NCBI GenBank assembly: GCA_024734495.1
Contig: JALMQS010000726.1
Span: 62,001-126,000, forward strand
DNA from: Forficula auricularia
Taxonomy: Eukaryota; Arthropoda; Insecta; Dermaptera; Forficulidae
Length of the DNA: 64,000 nucleotides
Direction of reading: 5' to 3'
Numbering within the stretch: the first letter of the stretch is position 1; the number at the start of each line of letters is the position of its first letter. The notes beneath the pieces were generated by a model, which saw nothing but the letters and a program-made list of their open reading frames with translations, made no database searches and was not told where the DNA came from. This document shows, piece by piece, positions 11,041 through 22,872 of this stretch. The translations under genes were made by a program, and so were the position numbers.

Positions 11041-12194
11041 TACCAATACGGAACAGACTGTCAAAATCCTATAGAAAATTTAACGGTTTTTGGCCTCATG
11101 AATTTTAGCGCCACCAAAAGTGATGACTAGTTCCAAATTCTATAGAAATGCTATTCCCTCCGTGTGCAACAGAGGCAGCGCCATAGGTGACACTTTTAGG
11201 AACTTCGGGTATAATCTACCTTCTTATTTAGAGGCGACGGTAAAAAGCACAACGTCAAAGAAAAATCTGATTCATTTCATAACCTCTAGATGGCAGCACC
11301 ATCACATCGAATTTCGGTTTTTCGCTCATAAATTCTTCAAAAATGGTCCGAATTGAATTTTTTTGAAAATTTTAATATTGTTTTTGAAACTGTATGTACT
11401 CTTCGATTTTTTTGATAATTTTTAAATTCTAATGATTCTACATATTTTAAGAGCGTGTTGAAAGTGGGCCTATGATAATTACTATTTTTTTTTTTTGATT
11501 TTGATTTTCTTTCAACAAACTAAAATACTAATTATTTATTTTAAACACCCTGCTAACGATAAAAATTAATTCAAAATATCTAAAAAAAGAGAACTCAATA
11601 GCACAAGTTTTAATGATGATTAGGTAATAACGAATCAATTTTTTTGGAAATTTTCAAAAATCAAAAAAAAAATAGTAATTATCTCAGGACCACTATCAAT
11701 CCAGTCTTCAAATTTGTAGAATGAATAGAAAGACAAAATAAAAAATTATCAAAAAAATCGAAAAGTACTGTTTCAAAAACAAGATTAAAATTTTCAAACT
11801 CAAAAATCGCTTATAAAAACACCTTAAATAATTTTTTAATATTTGAATTTGGTCTATTTTTGAAGAAGTTGTGGGCGAGGAACCGAAATTCGATATCTTT
11901 TAAATTTTAAACCAGTGATCAAAAAATTTTCATAACGGTGCTGCCGCCTAGAGGCTAAGAAATCAATTAGATTTTTCTTTGACATTGTGCTTTTTCCCGT
12001 CGCCTCTATTATTGTACCTGAAGTTGTTTTTTTTGGCCACGGATGGCGCTAGGCGAGGTTGCGCACAGAGCGAATATAAATAATAGCTACATTTGCTATT
12101 CTCTATATACGTTGAATGAGTGTTCACTTTCTACCTCTAGAGTGCGGAGTTTTTTTTTATTCGTATGATTTTGACAGGCTGTCCCGTATTGGTA
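11041..12194. mobile_element. Palindromic element, 'CAATACGGGACAG' family, full copy
   Basis: The ends are taccaatacggaacagactg and, inverted, taccaatacgggacagcctg, both starting at TA. The arms extend through tgtcaaaatc and then the cgacggtaaaaagcac block near 11235 with its inverse near 11990. No transposase is present. Related copies are at 15290-15975 (right end replaced) and 29921-30281 (short). The TA ends suggest mobilisation by a Tc1/mariner-type enzyme. Confidence 0.8.
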
Positions 12195-12199
12195 AAAGC

Positions 12200-12960
12200 G
12201 AAGATCAGAAAACTCTGAAAACCAGCCCGAAATGAAGGTATATACGAACCGAAGAATATAATAACACTTTTTTTCACTGTTCTCAAATATTTAAAATGAA
12301 AATTATTTAATAATAAATGTGAAATAAATTAAAACAAATTACGATTCAAAAAAATTGTTAAAAAGACAACGTTTTCAACCCTTAAAAATGTGATATTCGA
12401 ACAGGTGTTTTTAAAAATTAATGTGTTCACTAAAGGTCCTTACTTTTAGATTTTTACACGCCATATCGAGCGTTCTTTTGTTTTCGATTTTTTTTTTAAT
12501 TGCTAAATTTTGGGCCTGGTGAGAGAGTTTTAGATGACGAGAAAGAATTGAAAAAAAAAAAATACTAAACCGTGCCAATATTATTTTATATTTCTTTGCA
12601 TGTTCTGGCTTTTCAGCAGCATGTTTTGTTCTATTTTTTTTTTTATTCATGTCTATCCTCTGACCCTTTTATCCTTCCGTTAAGCATGTTTTTTTCACCC
12701 TTCTTTCTTTGTTAAATTTGATTTAAAAAAAAAAATGAAAAAAACTTTTTTTTTGGTTTATTTGAAAGGAGATTAGAAATTTATTTATTAAAAGGATTAT
12801 AAGAAATTCTCTCATAAAGAGAATTTAATTTTTTTTTAGTCTTTTTATTAAAACAACATAAGTGTGACGTATTATTTCCATATAAAAGATAATGTAACTA
12901 AATCGGGAGAGATTTCAAATCCTTATTTATTTTCGTAAAATAGTCGGAACATATGGGGAA
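12200..12960. other. AT-rich intron, nothing recognised
   Basis: Homopolymer runs and short low-complexity stretches only. The minus-strand frame at 12411-12650 is Lys-rich because of A/T runs and is not supported. Confidence 0.5.
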
Positions 12961-12971
12961 ATTAGTATCAA

Positions 12972-13130
12972 ATGATTGAGAAACTGAGAATTCCGATACA
13001 CTATCTGGTGGTCTTGATTGAAACTAGCCACTGTGGGCTGGAAATAAGCCAAGTATCCATTGGAAGACTGAGAATTCCGATACGCTCTATCTGGCGGTCT
13101 AAATTGAAACTACCCCCAATGGATCATGTT
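12972..13130. repeat. Two units of the 'GAGAATTCCGATACGCTATCTGG' satellite
   Basis: The unit core, aaactgagaattccgatac followed by ctatctggtggtct and attgaaactagcc, occurs at 12981 and again at 13065. It is the same unit as the arrays at 16935-17660 and 39835-40010. Confidence 0.85.
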
Positions 13131-13179
13131 ACTATGGTCGCCAACTTGGGAGAACTTGCACGGGGATCTTTTTATGGGA

Positions 13180-13905
13180 AAAATGTTTAGGGTTTTTTTT
13201 TTTAAATGTTTATGGATTTTTTTAGGGGTAAAAAAAAGGCTTTTCATGAATTTTTTTCAAATTTTTACACTATAAATATTTCATTTTTTTTATTTTCTAT
13301 AAATAAGTTTTTGGATGTTCTCTATTTTCTGTATCATTTTTATTCGAATTATATTAATTAATTTATTTATATTTTAAACAAAAAAAAAAACTAAATTTTC
13401 GAAATACCCTACATTTTAGAAATGTCAGTTTAGGGTTTTTTTGTTGTTTAATTTCTGTCTTTTTAGGGGGAGTTGACATTTAAAATACATTTTACAAAAT
13501 ATAAGTTTAGGGTTTTTTTTGTTTAATTTCTGCCTTTATAGGGGTTTCGACATTTAAAATCACTCTTAGAGGAAAAATTCAAGTGTTGACAACTCTAGAA
13601 ATACGCTACATTTTACAAAATATAAGTTTAGGGGTTTTTTGTTTAATTTCTGCCTTTTTAGGTGGTTTCGACATTTAAAATACATTTTACTAAATGTCAG
13701 TTTAGGGTTTTTTTTGTTTAATTTCGGTCTTTTTTAGGGGTTTTGACATTGAAAATCACTCTTAGAGGAAAAATTCAAGTGTTGGCAACACTAGAAATAC
13801 CCTAAATTTTACAAAATATAAGTTTATGGTTTTTTTTCTAAATTTTTGCCTTTTTAGGGGTTTTTAATATCACACTTAGGGGAAAAAATTTTGGTGTTGG
13901 CGAAC
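13180..13905. repeat. Degenerate repeat block with tttagggtttttt / gttggcaacac units
   Basis: Imperfect units carry tttagggttttttttgttta, then ctttttaggggtttcgacat and aaaattcaagtgttggcaac. Similar units lie at 18000-18230 on the same strand and, inverted, at 27600-27715, 41069-41431 and 43437-43865. Where complete (41069-41431) the unit looks like a small transposon with cagtgttgccaac ends, so this block is probably several nested or tandem copies. Confidence 0.7.
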
Positions 13906-14417
13906 CTGCATAAATGAAGCAATATTTCCCCCTCTCTCTAGAAATATCTCATTGAAATAAAAGTAAAATTTTTGATTTGTACAAGATAAATAAAAAAATC
14001 TCAATTACAATTACTTTTATACTATTAACAAATTTTGAAATGCCATGTTGAGTAATACAAAAATCAGTAATTTTGTGAAATTACTAATTTCGCATTAGTA
14101 AACCTACTTCTATAATTTTCTATTTCCTTTCAAACTAAAAAAAAAGTTTTTTAATAGAAATATTTATTTATGGTATATAAATTTCAAAAAAATATATACC
14201 TATATTTAACAATGTGAATAGTATTTTTTTTGTAAATTTTTATAACGACAATTTAATTAATGTGTTCATTTATACATATATACCTGTGTATATACCTATA
14301 TTTTATATATCTCACTTATGTAAAAAACAAAACATACCACTTATGTATATTTAGATATATGTATTATGTATATTCACGGTTGTGGCTTTCTCGTTATATA
14401 CCTCTACTCTATTAAGA

Positions 14418-14536
14418 GCGCGGCGGGTCGTGAGAAGAATGAACTAACTCTATTTTCATCCATTGCGCATGCGTAGTTTCCTCTGCGCATGTGCATTAGC
14501 CTGAGCTTAGTTATTCATCTCACGACCCGCCCGCCG
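14418..14536. mobile_element. 119-bp miniature inverted-repeat element
   Basis: The left end cggcgggtcgtgag and right end ctcacgacccgcccgccg are inverted repeats. The GC-rich interior contains ttgcgcatgcgtag and ctgcgcatgtgca. It stands out sharply from the flanking AT-rich DNA. Confidence 0.65.
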
Positions 14537-15289
14537 TTGACCCCTTACCTATATGATCAAAAATATAGATATAGTGTGAGCAATTCGTAAAATTCAAAAA
14601 AAAATAATAATCTTTTAATATATAAATATTTCTATATAAAAAAATATTAAACTAAATTATTTATTATGTTAATATAATAATTTTCTTTTTAAAATGTTTA
14701 AAAATTATTTTTCATTCATATATATATCTCAATTACATTTTCAAACTTTCTTAAAAAAAAAAAAAAAAAATTTGAGCCCTCCAAGTGATGACGTCACTTT
14801 GTTATTTTGATTAAAAGCTTTTGTTCAAAATATAACACTTTAAAATTGTGAGATTTATCATATTGCTAACTAAATTGTTTTCACATTAATTCTCCTGTCT
14901 GTTTTGCTTTCCGGATCGAATATTGTAATTGAAATTTGACCCAGTTCGTGTTTTGAAAACATTATTCTCTTTATCAATAAAAAAAAATTGGTTTAATAGA
15001 ATTTCTAGCATAATTGTTTTTAATAAAAGAATTCCTTTTCGGCATCTGACTTAAAAATAATCTGGTATAGGGACCGTGCGTCACGACTTTGCGCCAACTG
15101 GCGACGAAAATGTAAGCTTTGGGGGATAATTTATTAAACGTCACAGACAAAGAGACTCGCTTACGGCTCCCTGGGTACTATTTTATACAATATTTGTCCC
15201 AATTCTCCCAAATTCATATCATTCACATTTTTTTTATTTTATTATTTTACTGAAAACAAAAGAACCTTAGGGTTAAAGCAAATACCCTA

Positions 15290-15975
15290 TATACCAATAC
15301 AGGACAGCCACACAGCCTGTCAAAATCCTATAGAAAATTTAACGGTTTTTGGCATCATGAATTTCAGCGCCACCATGCGGCCAAAAGTGTGACTAGTTCC
15401 AAATTCTATAGAAATGCTATATAAATAACATAGAGTAATATAGAGTGGAAGGCTCCATGAGGAGCCTATTTATTTTTGCGTATACGAGTTACAGAGCTCT
15501 CTGGCGGTTCGGAATGGGCAATAAAATCTCTCTATCTCATACTCTTTGGTTTATACCATGAGTTGTATTTTTGAAAAAACCCATCTTATTTTCAAAAAAA
15601 GATAGTTAATTATTTTAAATAAATTTTGTTTAAAAGAATGAATTTAACTTGTTTTGTAAAAAAAATCCAGATATTCCGCCAGAAATGTATGAAAATAAGC
15701 CAGATTTCCTGCTAGCCGCCAGATGAGATTTCTTCAAGCTAGATGCAGCTAAAATAAGCCAGATCTAGCGGGAAATCCGCTAAAATAGCATCACTGGTAC
15801 TACGACTATGATCTTTGAATAGCTCTTAAGAACTAAGAATAATGTTCTCCGAGCCGCTAGAGAGCACTTTTCGATATTCGGTAGCCTTACACTCTATATT
15901 ACTCTATGATAAATAATAGCTACATATGCATTGAATGAGTGTTCACTTTCTACCGCTAGAGTGCGGAGTTTTTCC
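15290..15975. mobile_element. Second copy of the 'CAATACGGGACAG' element, interrupted
   Basis: The left end (ataccaatacaggacagcca) and the following ggtttttggcatcatgaatt match 11041-11110. The block ctacatatgcattgaatgag at 15912-15970 matches 12090-12150. Between them sits the 15428-15912 element. The right terminus is lost into the repeated segment at 15973. Confidence 0.7.
15428..15912. mobile_element. Inverted-repeat element, 'ATAGAGTAATATAGAGT' family
   Basis: It starts atagagtaatatagagtgga and ends acactctatattactctat. Just inside, the arms carry gagctctctggcgg and its inverse ccgctagagagcac. Related copies are at 38947-39425, 41520-41783 and 43331-44195. It is inserted inside the preceding element. 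No coding sequence. Confidence 0.8.
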
Positions 15976-16934
15976 TTTTCGGCATCTGACTTAAAAATAA
16001 TCTGGTATAGGGACCGTGCGTCACGACGAAAATGTAAGCTTTGGGGGATAATTTATTAAACGTCACAGACAAAGAGACTCGCTTACGGCTCCCTAGCCAC
16101 ACTTTTATACAATATTTGCCCCAAATCTCCAAAATTATTTGAATAAATAAACACAAGAGAGCGCTGCCTTCGGCAATAGTGCTGCCTCTATGTTTAACTC
16201 ACGGACACTATTCTCATCAAAACAAAATCTCTTCAATTTATAGTATTTTGTGATCCCCACTCGGATGCTGATTTTACTTTAATTTTACAACCTTTAATTA
16301 ACAAATCTCTAAAAATTCTAGTAAGTAGTTTAGTAAGTAGTCTATTTAAAAAAAAATTCAATATTTTATGGCTCGAAGAAACTAAAACTTCTTTTCTACT
16401 TCCATGTGTGCTCCGATCTAACTTTTTGCACCCTTTTCAATTGAAAAAAAATTGATATTATGTTATGAAAATGTAATTGAGATATTAATATAAATAACCT
16501 ATAATATATATTAATTTATTATAATTATATTAATTATAATCATACAATACTTGTGCCATTTTTATTTTTCATTTAGTTATTTATTTTTTTACATTTATTA
16601 ATTTTTTCTAGTCATATATATGAAATATATGATATTATATATCTTTTATCAATAAATATAAAAATTTAATAAAAATTAATTTTAAAGGCTTTTTGGGTTT
16701 TAATATCATTTTAAAAAGTTTGGAATTTGTACGAAAGACTAACTAACGTTTTAATTTTAACTTTCCGGTGTGGTTTTCTGGATGGGGGATGACCTAAATA
16801 ATTAATCTTAATATAAATTGTTTGGGATCTTATACTTTTTTTTTCCTAAATATAGGTGGTTATTCAATTAAATAAGGTGTCTCGTTTGGAAGTAACTATT
16901 TTTCTCTCTTCTGAAAATAATTAAGCTTATATTT

Positions 16935-17660
16935 GGAAACTGAGATTTCCGATACGGTATCTGGTGGTCTAAATTCAAACTTTCCACAGTAGGGCAACAA
17001 ATTAAGCCACCCCCTTATCAAGGTTCCCATGGGAAACTGAAAATTCTCGATACGCTATCTGGTGGTCTAAATTGAAACTAGCCACAATAAGGCAAAAAAA
17101 TTAAGCGACCCCCCTTATCAAGGTTCCCATGGGAAACTGAGAAATCCGATACGCTATCTGGTGGTCTAAATTGAAACTATAACTTTTAAGGAGTTAGGTG
17201 AAACATTTTAATATAATAATAAAACTTGAGCAAGATGCGAGGTAGGTTTCACAAAAAATAAATAAAATAAAATTGAGTTTTGAATTCGATATATTTCGGG
17301 GGTGAACCCATCACGAAATGTAGCCACAATAGGGCAAAAAATTAAGCTACCCCCCTTATCAAGGTTTCCATATGGGAAAATGAGAATTCTGATACGCCAT
17401 CTGGTGGACTAAATTGAAACTAGCCAGAGTAGGAGAAAAAATTAAGCGACCCCCTTATCCCAAGGGAAACTCAGAATTCTGATAGGCTATCTGGTTGTCT
17501 AAATTGAAACTAGCCACCCATTAAGCGACCCTCCTATCAAGGTTCCCAAGGCAAACTGAGAATTCCGATACGCTATCTGATGGTTTAAATTGAAACTAGT
17601 CACAATAGGTCAAAAAATTAAGCGACCCCTCTATCAAGGTTCCTATGAGAAACTAAGAAT
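16935..17660. repeat. Satellite array, ~98-bp unit, about seven copies
   Basis: ggaaactgag starts recur at 16935, 17032 and 17132, with later diverged copies to 17650. Each unit carries ccgatacgctatctggtgg, ctaaattgaaactagccac and ttatcaaggttccca. One unit is split by a 151-base insertion (17180-17330). Confidence 0.9.
17180..17330. mobile_element. 151-base insertion within a satellite unit
   Basis: The unit sequence ttgaaacta|gccac is split, with TA at 17178-17179 and again at 17331-17332. The insert has no evident inverted ends. An unclassified short element with a TA duplication is the simplest reading. Confidence 0.5.
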
Positions 17661-17838
17661 TCTTCTTATCTAACCATCTACTTATTTTGGTTCTACCCCT
17701 TGATTGAGAGGGTTGCAAGGTGGTTCAACCCCCTCCCCTCCCACAACCGAATTAATATTTAAAAAAAAATATTTAGAATTTTTTTTTAATGTTTATAATT
17801 AGTGCTTCTCAACCTTTTGTAGAGCGAGGAACCCTAGA

Positions 17839-18394
17839 CCAGTGGTTCTTAACCTTCTATTAGTCGCGGCCCCCTTAAAATACTAAAATACTTTCGCGGC
17901 CAGTACCCCCCCCCCCCCCACCATTAGTTAACATACTCTCGTAATTACTTGTGAACAAAAAATTATTTATCTATATTTTAAACAAAAATAAAAACTACAT
18001 TTTACGAAATGTCAAATTAGGGGTTTTTTTTCGTTTTATTTCGAACTTTTTAAGGGAGTCTTGACATTTAACATCACTTTTAGGGGGGGATTCAAGTGTT
18101 GGCAACACTGGAAAGACCCTACATTTTTTAAAATATCTGTTTAGTGTTTATTTCCTTAAATATTGGCCTTTTTAAGGGTTTTTGGTATCAATCTTAGGGG
18201 GGAAATTTTTTTGTGTGTTGGTGACCCTGTATTGAGATGTCATTAAATTCACCTGTCACTTACATATGTATGCATCACTTATAATAACTAGTAACATATT
18301 TTTATTTTTTTTATTTGTAAATACTGGTATATAAATACTTAAAAAATTCTTATATTTTTCGCGCCCCCCTCTCCCCTGTTAAGAATCGCTGGTC
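17839..18394. mobile_element. hAT-type non-autonomous element
   Basis: The left end ccagtggttcttaaccttc and the right end gttaagaatcgctgg are imperfect inverted repeats. gcggcccccttaaaatac and a C-run follow the left end and a C-rich stretch precedes the right end. A copy of the gttggcaacac repeat (18000-18230) lies inside. A partial relative is at about 8544. Confidence 0.6.
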
Positions 18395-18399
18395 TCAGA

Positions 18400-19570
18400 T
18401 ATAAATGATTGATAAATTAATTTGCAATCATGTGACAAGAGAATATTTATTTATTTCTTATCCACATCCGCCTTTTTTCTCTTTAACTAAGCGGCCGACA
18501 CTTTTTTGTATTTATTTCCAACATCACTTGAGTTCTAAGCCCCTCTATATTAGCCATGTTGTTATCTCTAAAATAAAACATCCAATGAATGTTCATTTAA
18601 ACTCTTATATTTCAAAATGGACGATTGAAAACAAAATGGCTGTCCGTGAAATTTTTTTTTTTTGAAATGTGACTACTTATACAAGTTCGGGGGGAAATCA
18701 ATTGATAAACAGTTTTTTCTTTATTTGTTTTAATTAGGAATTGCGGTTTTATAAATTGTATTATATTAAACCGTTTTGGGGTTTTAAAAAAAATTAAATT
18801 TAAATTTGTAGAAAATAAGAGGTCGGTAAACATATCCTCCTGGGACTAAAAGTTTATTTTTTATGAATCACACCGGTTACTTGACCCCTCAGGAGTCTAT
18901 GTTTCAAATTCCAAGTCAATCGGTTAATCCGTTTAATCTGGAGGTCGGTGAACATAGAGATATACAATACCAAAACTATTATATTGATATAAACAATTAT
19001 TATTACTCATATCTATAATTAAAATAAATACAAATCTTTTAAAAAACATTTTTCAAATGTTATAATAAGACCCAAACATTTCAAAAAAATTCCAAAATCA
19101 TTTAAATAAGGACCACCCTGAGATATTAGGTATATTATATATTTATTATACTACTCATGTAAAGTAGCCCAAATAAACATTAAAAAAACAAGAAAAAATA
19201 ATTTTGCTTCCAAACGATACACCCTAAATCACTTATTCTATTCTAAACTTGATCAATTCATTTTCATTAAACACAAAAAAGACATTGGTTATGTGTATAT
19301 GGTGAGCACGGTGGAGGGATCCATCCTAAAGGTCGACGGGGGCGGGGGGGGGGGGGGGTTAAAAGGGAAAATACTTTGTGTTTTAAGCTCAATTGTACTT
19401 TCGAAATGGTCGTTTGCTTTAATTTATTGAAAAGTGGATGTGATCACCCTCTTTGGTCTTCACACAACTAACTCCATCTGAAATCGTCTAGCTTGAACTA
19501 ATTATACATGTAAATCTCGAAAAAAATACCTTCGGCGGCTCTCGCAGCAAGTAATATACGATATACATAT
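18400..19570. other. AT-rich intron, nothing recognised
   Basis: It contains a 16-base G run near 19340 and scattered A/T runs. Small open frames near 18405 and 18612 have no recognisable domain and are not called. Confidence 0.5.
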
Positions 19571-19690
19571 ATAGGGTTTTCCATTAAGGACGCTCGAACT
19601 TTAAAGTTAAATAAAAAAGTTGTGTATGAGATATCATTAAAATTTTTGCCTTATTTGAAAGAGTATATGCCTACATTATGTATTCAATAT

Positions 19691-20297
19691 AACGAGGGGT
19701 GAACCGCGACCTAAAATCGTGTACACCTACTTCCACTTCCACTTTCATTTCCAAATAGATGACAATAGATTAACAGTCCATTCAAAAAGTCCATAGGATG
19801 ACACATAGATAGCGTTACTATAATTTTTCCATATGATTTTTATTTAGTACTAACCTTCAAACGATACGTGTATAAATTTGACAGCAATCTGACTATTGAT
19901 TCGTCATAGCATTTTGTGTGAAGCAACTTTTGTTATTGAAAAAAAATGGAAAAAAGTGAATTTCGAGTTTTAATAAAGCATTGCTTTTTGATGAAAAAAA
20001 TACAGTGGAAACCAAACATTTGATAAACATTATCTGAACTCTGCTCCATCGAGACAAAGGGTAGAGAAGTGGATTGCTGAATTTAAACGTGGTCGTACCA
20101 GCACAAATGATGCAGAGCGCAGTGGATGCCCAAATGAGGCTGTTATTCCAGAAAACATAAAAAAAATTATGAATGATCGCAAATTGAAGGTGCACGAGCT
20201 ATCTAATGAACGAGCGTTATCTAATGAATTCCAAAGTAATTCCAAATAATTCCAAAGACAGTGTACACCTAATTTCAATCGCGATTCACCCCTCGGA
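19691..20297. mobile_element. Nested element, 'CGAGGGGTGAACCGCGA' ends
   Basis: The left end cgaggggtgaaccgcgac and the right end gcgattcacccctcg are inverse, with tgtacacctacttccac just inside at left and cagtgtacaccta near the right. Related ends occur at 31069-31420 and 32395-32466. It carries the N-terminal part of a mariner-type transposase, so it entered the outer transposon as a separate insertion. Confidence 0.75.
19946..20215 (+). pseudogene. mariner-type transposase N-terminus relic
   Basis: From the ATG at 19946 the frame starts MEKSEFRVLIKHCF. After an indel it continues as QRVEKWIAEFKRGRTSTNDA and then ERSGCPNEAVIPE, the paired helix-turn-helix region and linker of mariner DD34D transposases. 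The catalytic domain is absent. The frame is broken at least once near 20010. Confidence 0.75.
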
Positions 20298-20794
20298 ATA
20301 TAATATTTGCATAGACTCCTCATTTAACATAGCCAATTTAAACTCACTTTAAACCCACTAATAATTCATTACAAATATGATTATATATTAAAATTAGGAA
20401 ATTTAATTAATTAATTAGAGGTATTTTCTTTCCAAGACAGATTGGTAGAATTCAATGCTGAATTGATGCAAAGGCATGCCAAAAAGATAAATGAAAACCA
20501 CAAATTTCGAATAAAATAATTTATTAGGTCATTTTCATCTTGTTAAAAAAATCCGACGATTCGGAGGATCGTCCCTCCTTCTTCAGGATCAGAAAAAGTC
20601 TAATGGCGATCTCGGTCCAATTGCCGTATTTGGGCAGATAACAATCCACATGAGAGCCATCAGTTGCAAATGCATCCAGAAAAAGTCACTGTTTAGTATG
20701 GATTTTGGTCCGGCGGGGTCATTGGCCCGTACTTTTTCCAAAATGAAGCTGGCGCCACCATCGATAAGTGTCACCTGGAAGAGGTACAGGTCGA

Positions 20795-20990
20795 TGATAA
20801 CCAATTTTTTTGGCCTAAATTGCAAAATTTGGATAATACAGACATGTGGTTCCAACAACGTACCACACAGCGTATGCAACAATCAATCTTCTTCGACTGG
20901 ATTGTTATTTCCCGTTTCGGCAACGTCATCTGACCATTAGAGATTGTCTGATTTAACGACGTTAGACTTTTTCTTGTGGGGCTATGTTAA
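20795..20990 (+). pseudogene. DD41D (rosa-like) transposase C-terminal relic
   Basis: A frame encodes QFFWPKLQNLDNTDMWFQQ, then after damage WIVISRFGNV and a decayed VRLFLVGLC stretch. The intact relative at 48841-49460 reads DMWFQQDGATAHT and LISRFGDLHWPARSPDL. Here the second catalytic Asp after WFQQ is replaced and stops interrupt the frame. Confidence 0.7.
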
Positions 20991-21152
20991 AACACCAGTC
21001 TATGCAAATATTATATTCCCTACATAATGTAGTCATATACTCTTTCAAATAAACCAAAATTTTTAATGATATCTTATACACAACTTTTTTTATTTGACTT
21101 TAAAGTTCGAGCGTCCTTAATGGAAAACCCTATATATAATATATACCAGCTG

Positions 21153-22085
21153 CGAAGCCCACGTTCGGCCAGAAGACGCTAAAAGTCATCGTCTCAGAAC
21201 GTCAGAAAGCATTCTAATTCATTTCTCGGCCGCTGAGTGGTGGCACCATCGCGCCTGAATTTTGACTGAAAACAACTGGTATATACATTAATGTATATAA
21301 GTAAATAAAATATAAATCTCTTATAGAAGAATCTATAGAAATGTTTATTTAAAATTAATCAACGTTTGTATTTATGTAGATTATTACTCATAAAAATGAA
21401 TTTATAACTGATAATTAGGTATCATGAATAGATAAAAAAAATTAGAAAGAAATATAAATTTAAAATTCATCCAAACGATGCGAGATATATATCCAGACAG
21501 AAAGGAATATTGCAGCAACATTGCAGCATTCTAGATTTTTGAACCAAACTAAATAAAAAATTGTTCTTATCCTGGTTGTTGGTTTAATTGTAACAGAAAA
21601 AATATACCTCGCATCGTTTGGATGAATTTTAATAATTGAGGCCTTTCAGTACTTCTATTTTATAAAAATATAATTTTAATTTCAATAGTAATAAAATATT
21701 TTACTTAACAAAAAAGGCTATTATAAAATAAATAATTGATAAATTTTTAATATTTTTGCTAGATTAAATTTGAGTAGACAAATAGTACTAACTTTGTTAA
21801 AGCGAAAAAATTATTGCCTGAATTTGAAATATACATATAAGAGGCAGATATCAGTTGCGAGCGCTTAAATAGTGGCGATGGGAATATCTAAACAGAGTAA
21901 ATTGAATTTTAAATATCTCTACAAGAGGCAAAAATTAGCTGCAGGGGACCGCCGCGCCACCTGCATTTGAAACTATTTTAAAAATCCAGGCGCGATGGTG
22001 CCACCACTCAGCGGCCGAGAGATGAATTGGAATGCCTTCTGATGTTCTGAGACGATGACTTTTAGCGTCGTCTTCTTCGGGCATC
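21153..22085. mobile_element. Palindromic element, 'CGGCCGCTGAGTGGTG' family, copy 1
   Basis: Arms of about 110 bases: left agaagacgctaaaagtcatc ... tctcggccgctgagtggtgg caccatcgcgcctga; right is the inverse ending gacgatgacttttagcgtcg. A smaller palindrome (21462-21630) is nested inside. Copy 2 is at 42091-42953. Confidence 0.85.
21462..21630. mobile_element. 169-bp nested hairpin element
   Basis: The left end aaaattcatccaaacgatgc and the right end gcatcgtttggatgaatttt are exact inverses. It lies inside the left half of the 21153-22085 element. Copy 2 of that element has no such hairpin at the matching place. Confidence 0.75.
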
Positions 22086-22089
22086 TTGC

Positions 22090-22810
22090 TTGCCAAGGGA
22101 CTACGCCCCCTGGACTCTGCAATTAATTAATTAAATTTCCTAATTTTAATAAATTTTATTTGTCATGAACTATTAGTGGTTTTTTAAAATAATAATTTAA
22201 ATTTCCTAATTTTTAATTTGTCATAAATTATTAGTGAGTTTTAAAATTTAAAAAAAAATCACGTCAGCGCCCTCGCTTAGGCCGATTATAATAAATAAAG
22301 ATATAGATAGATATAGACATTTTTCTCAAACATTAATGCGTCTAGTCTTGTGGGTAGGTAGATGAAAAACAAAAATGGAAACCCTATACTGATGGCCTTT
22401 AAAATGGTGATTTTTATTAATCAAAATTTTGAAAAAAAAAATAAATAAAAAAATATTATCGAATAAAAAAATTGCATAAGTATAAAATTATTATTTTAAA
22501 TTCCTACTTTTGTACTTTTGTATATACCATTATTTTAGATGCATATTTTATATTCAATATATATAAATATAAAAATATATTAATCATTTTTAATTTGTAC
22601 AAATTTTATAAGCATGAAAAAAGTACTTTTTCTTAATTTTTTTTTTTAAAAAGTAATTTATTTTTAAAATATTTTTTTTTTTTTATTAAAGATTTATTTT
22701 TAAAAATTTTGTGTGTGCATTACCGCATTTTCTTTCTCTCTCTCTCTTTTCTACTTGTCACAAAAATACACCCACATTTGCATTTACCTAAAAAAAAAAA
22801 CCAACATTTA
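22090..22810. other. AT-rich intron with A/T and TC runs
   Basis: Long A and T runs and a (tc)n tract near 22735. The aagtggttt/ttaaattt words near 22140-22230 appear twice, a local duplication. No gene. Confidence 0.5.
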
Positions 22811-22872
22811 ATAGTTTGAAGGAGACAATAAAAGAGTGTGCCTTCTGCTGGAATTATAAATTTTATTTATAA

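Larger units (their letters stand above)
15031..16130. repeat. Direct duplication of a 150-base segment, offset ~942 bases
   Basis: ttccttttcggcatctgact and the following tggtatagggaccgtgcgtc ... aaaatgtaagctttggggga occur at 15031-15180 and again at 15973-16120. The second copy lacks about 18 bases (tttgcgccaactggcgac). A third, inverted copy is at 39190-39310. The stretch between the two direct copies is made of two nested elements. Confidence 0.75.
19574..21130. mobile_element. DNA transposon with ~120-bp inverted ends and TA target
   Basis: The left end gggttttccattaaggacgc and right end gcgtccttaatggaaaaccc are perfect inverses flanked by TA. The arms continue for about 120 bases (tcgaactttaaagt, then ttgtgtatgagatatcatta). 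The interior holds another element (19691-20297) and a decayed DD41D-type transposase tail (20795-20990). It is a relic; the host transposase is mostly deleted. Confidence 0.85.
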
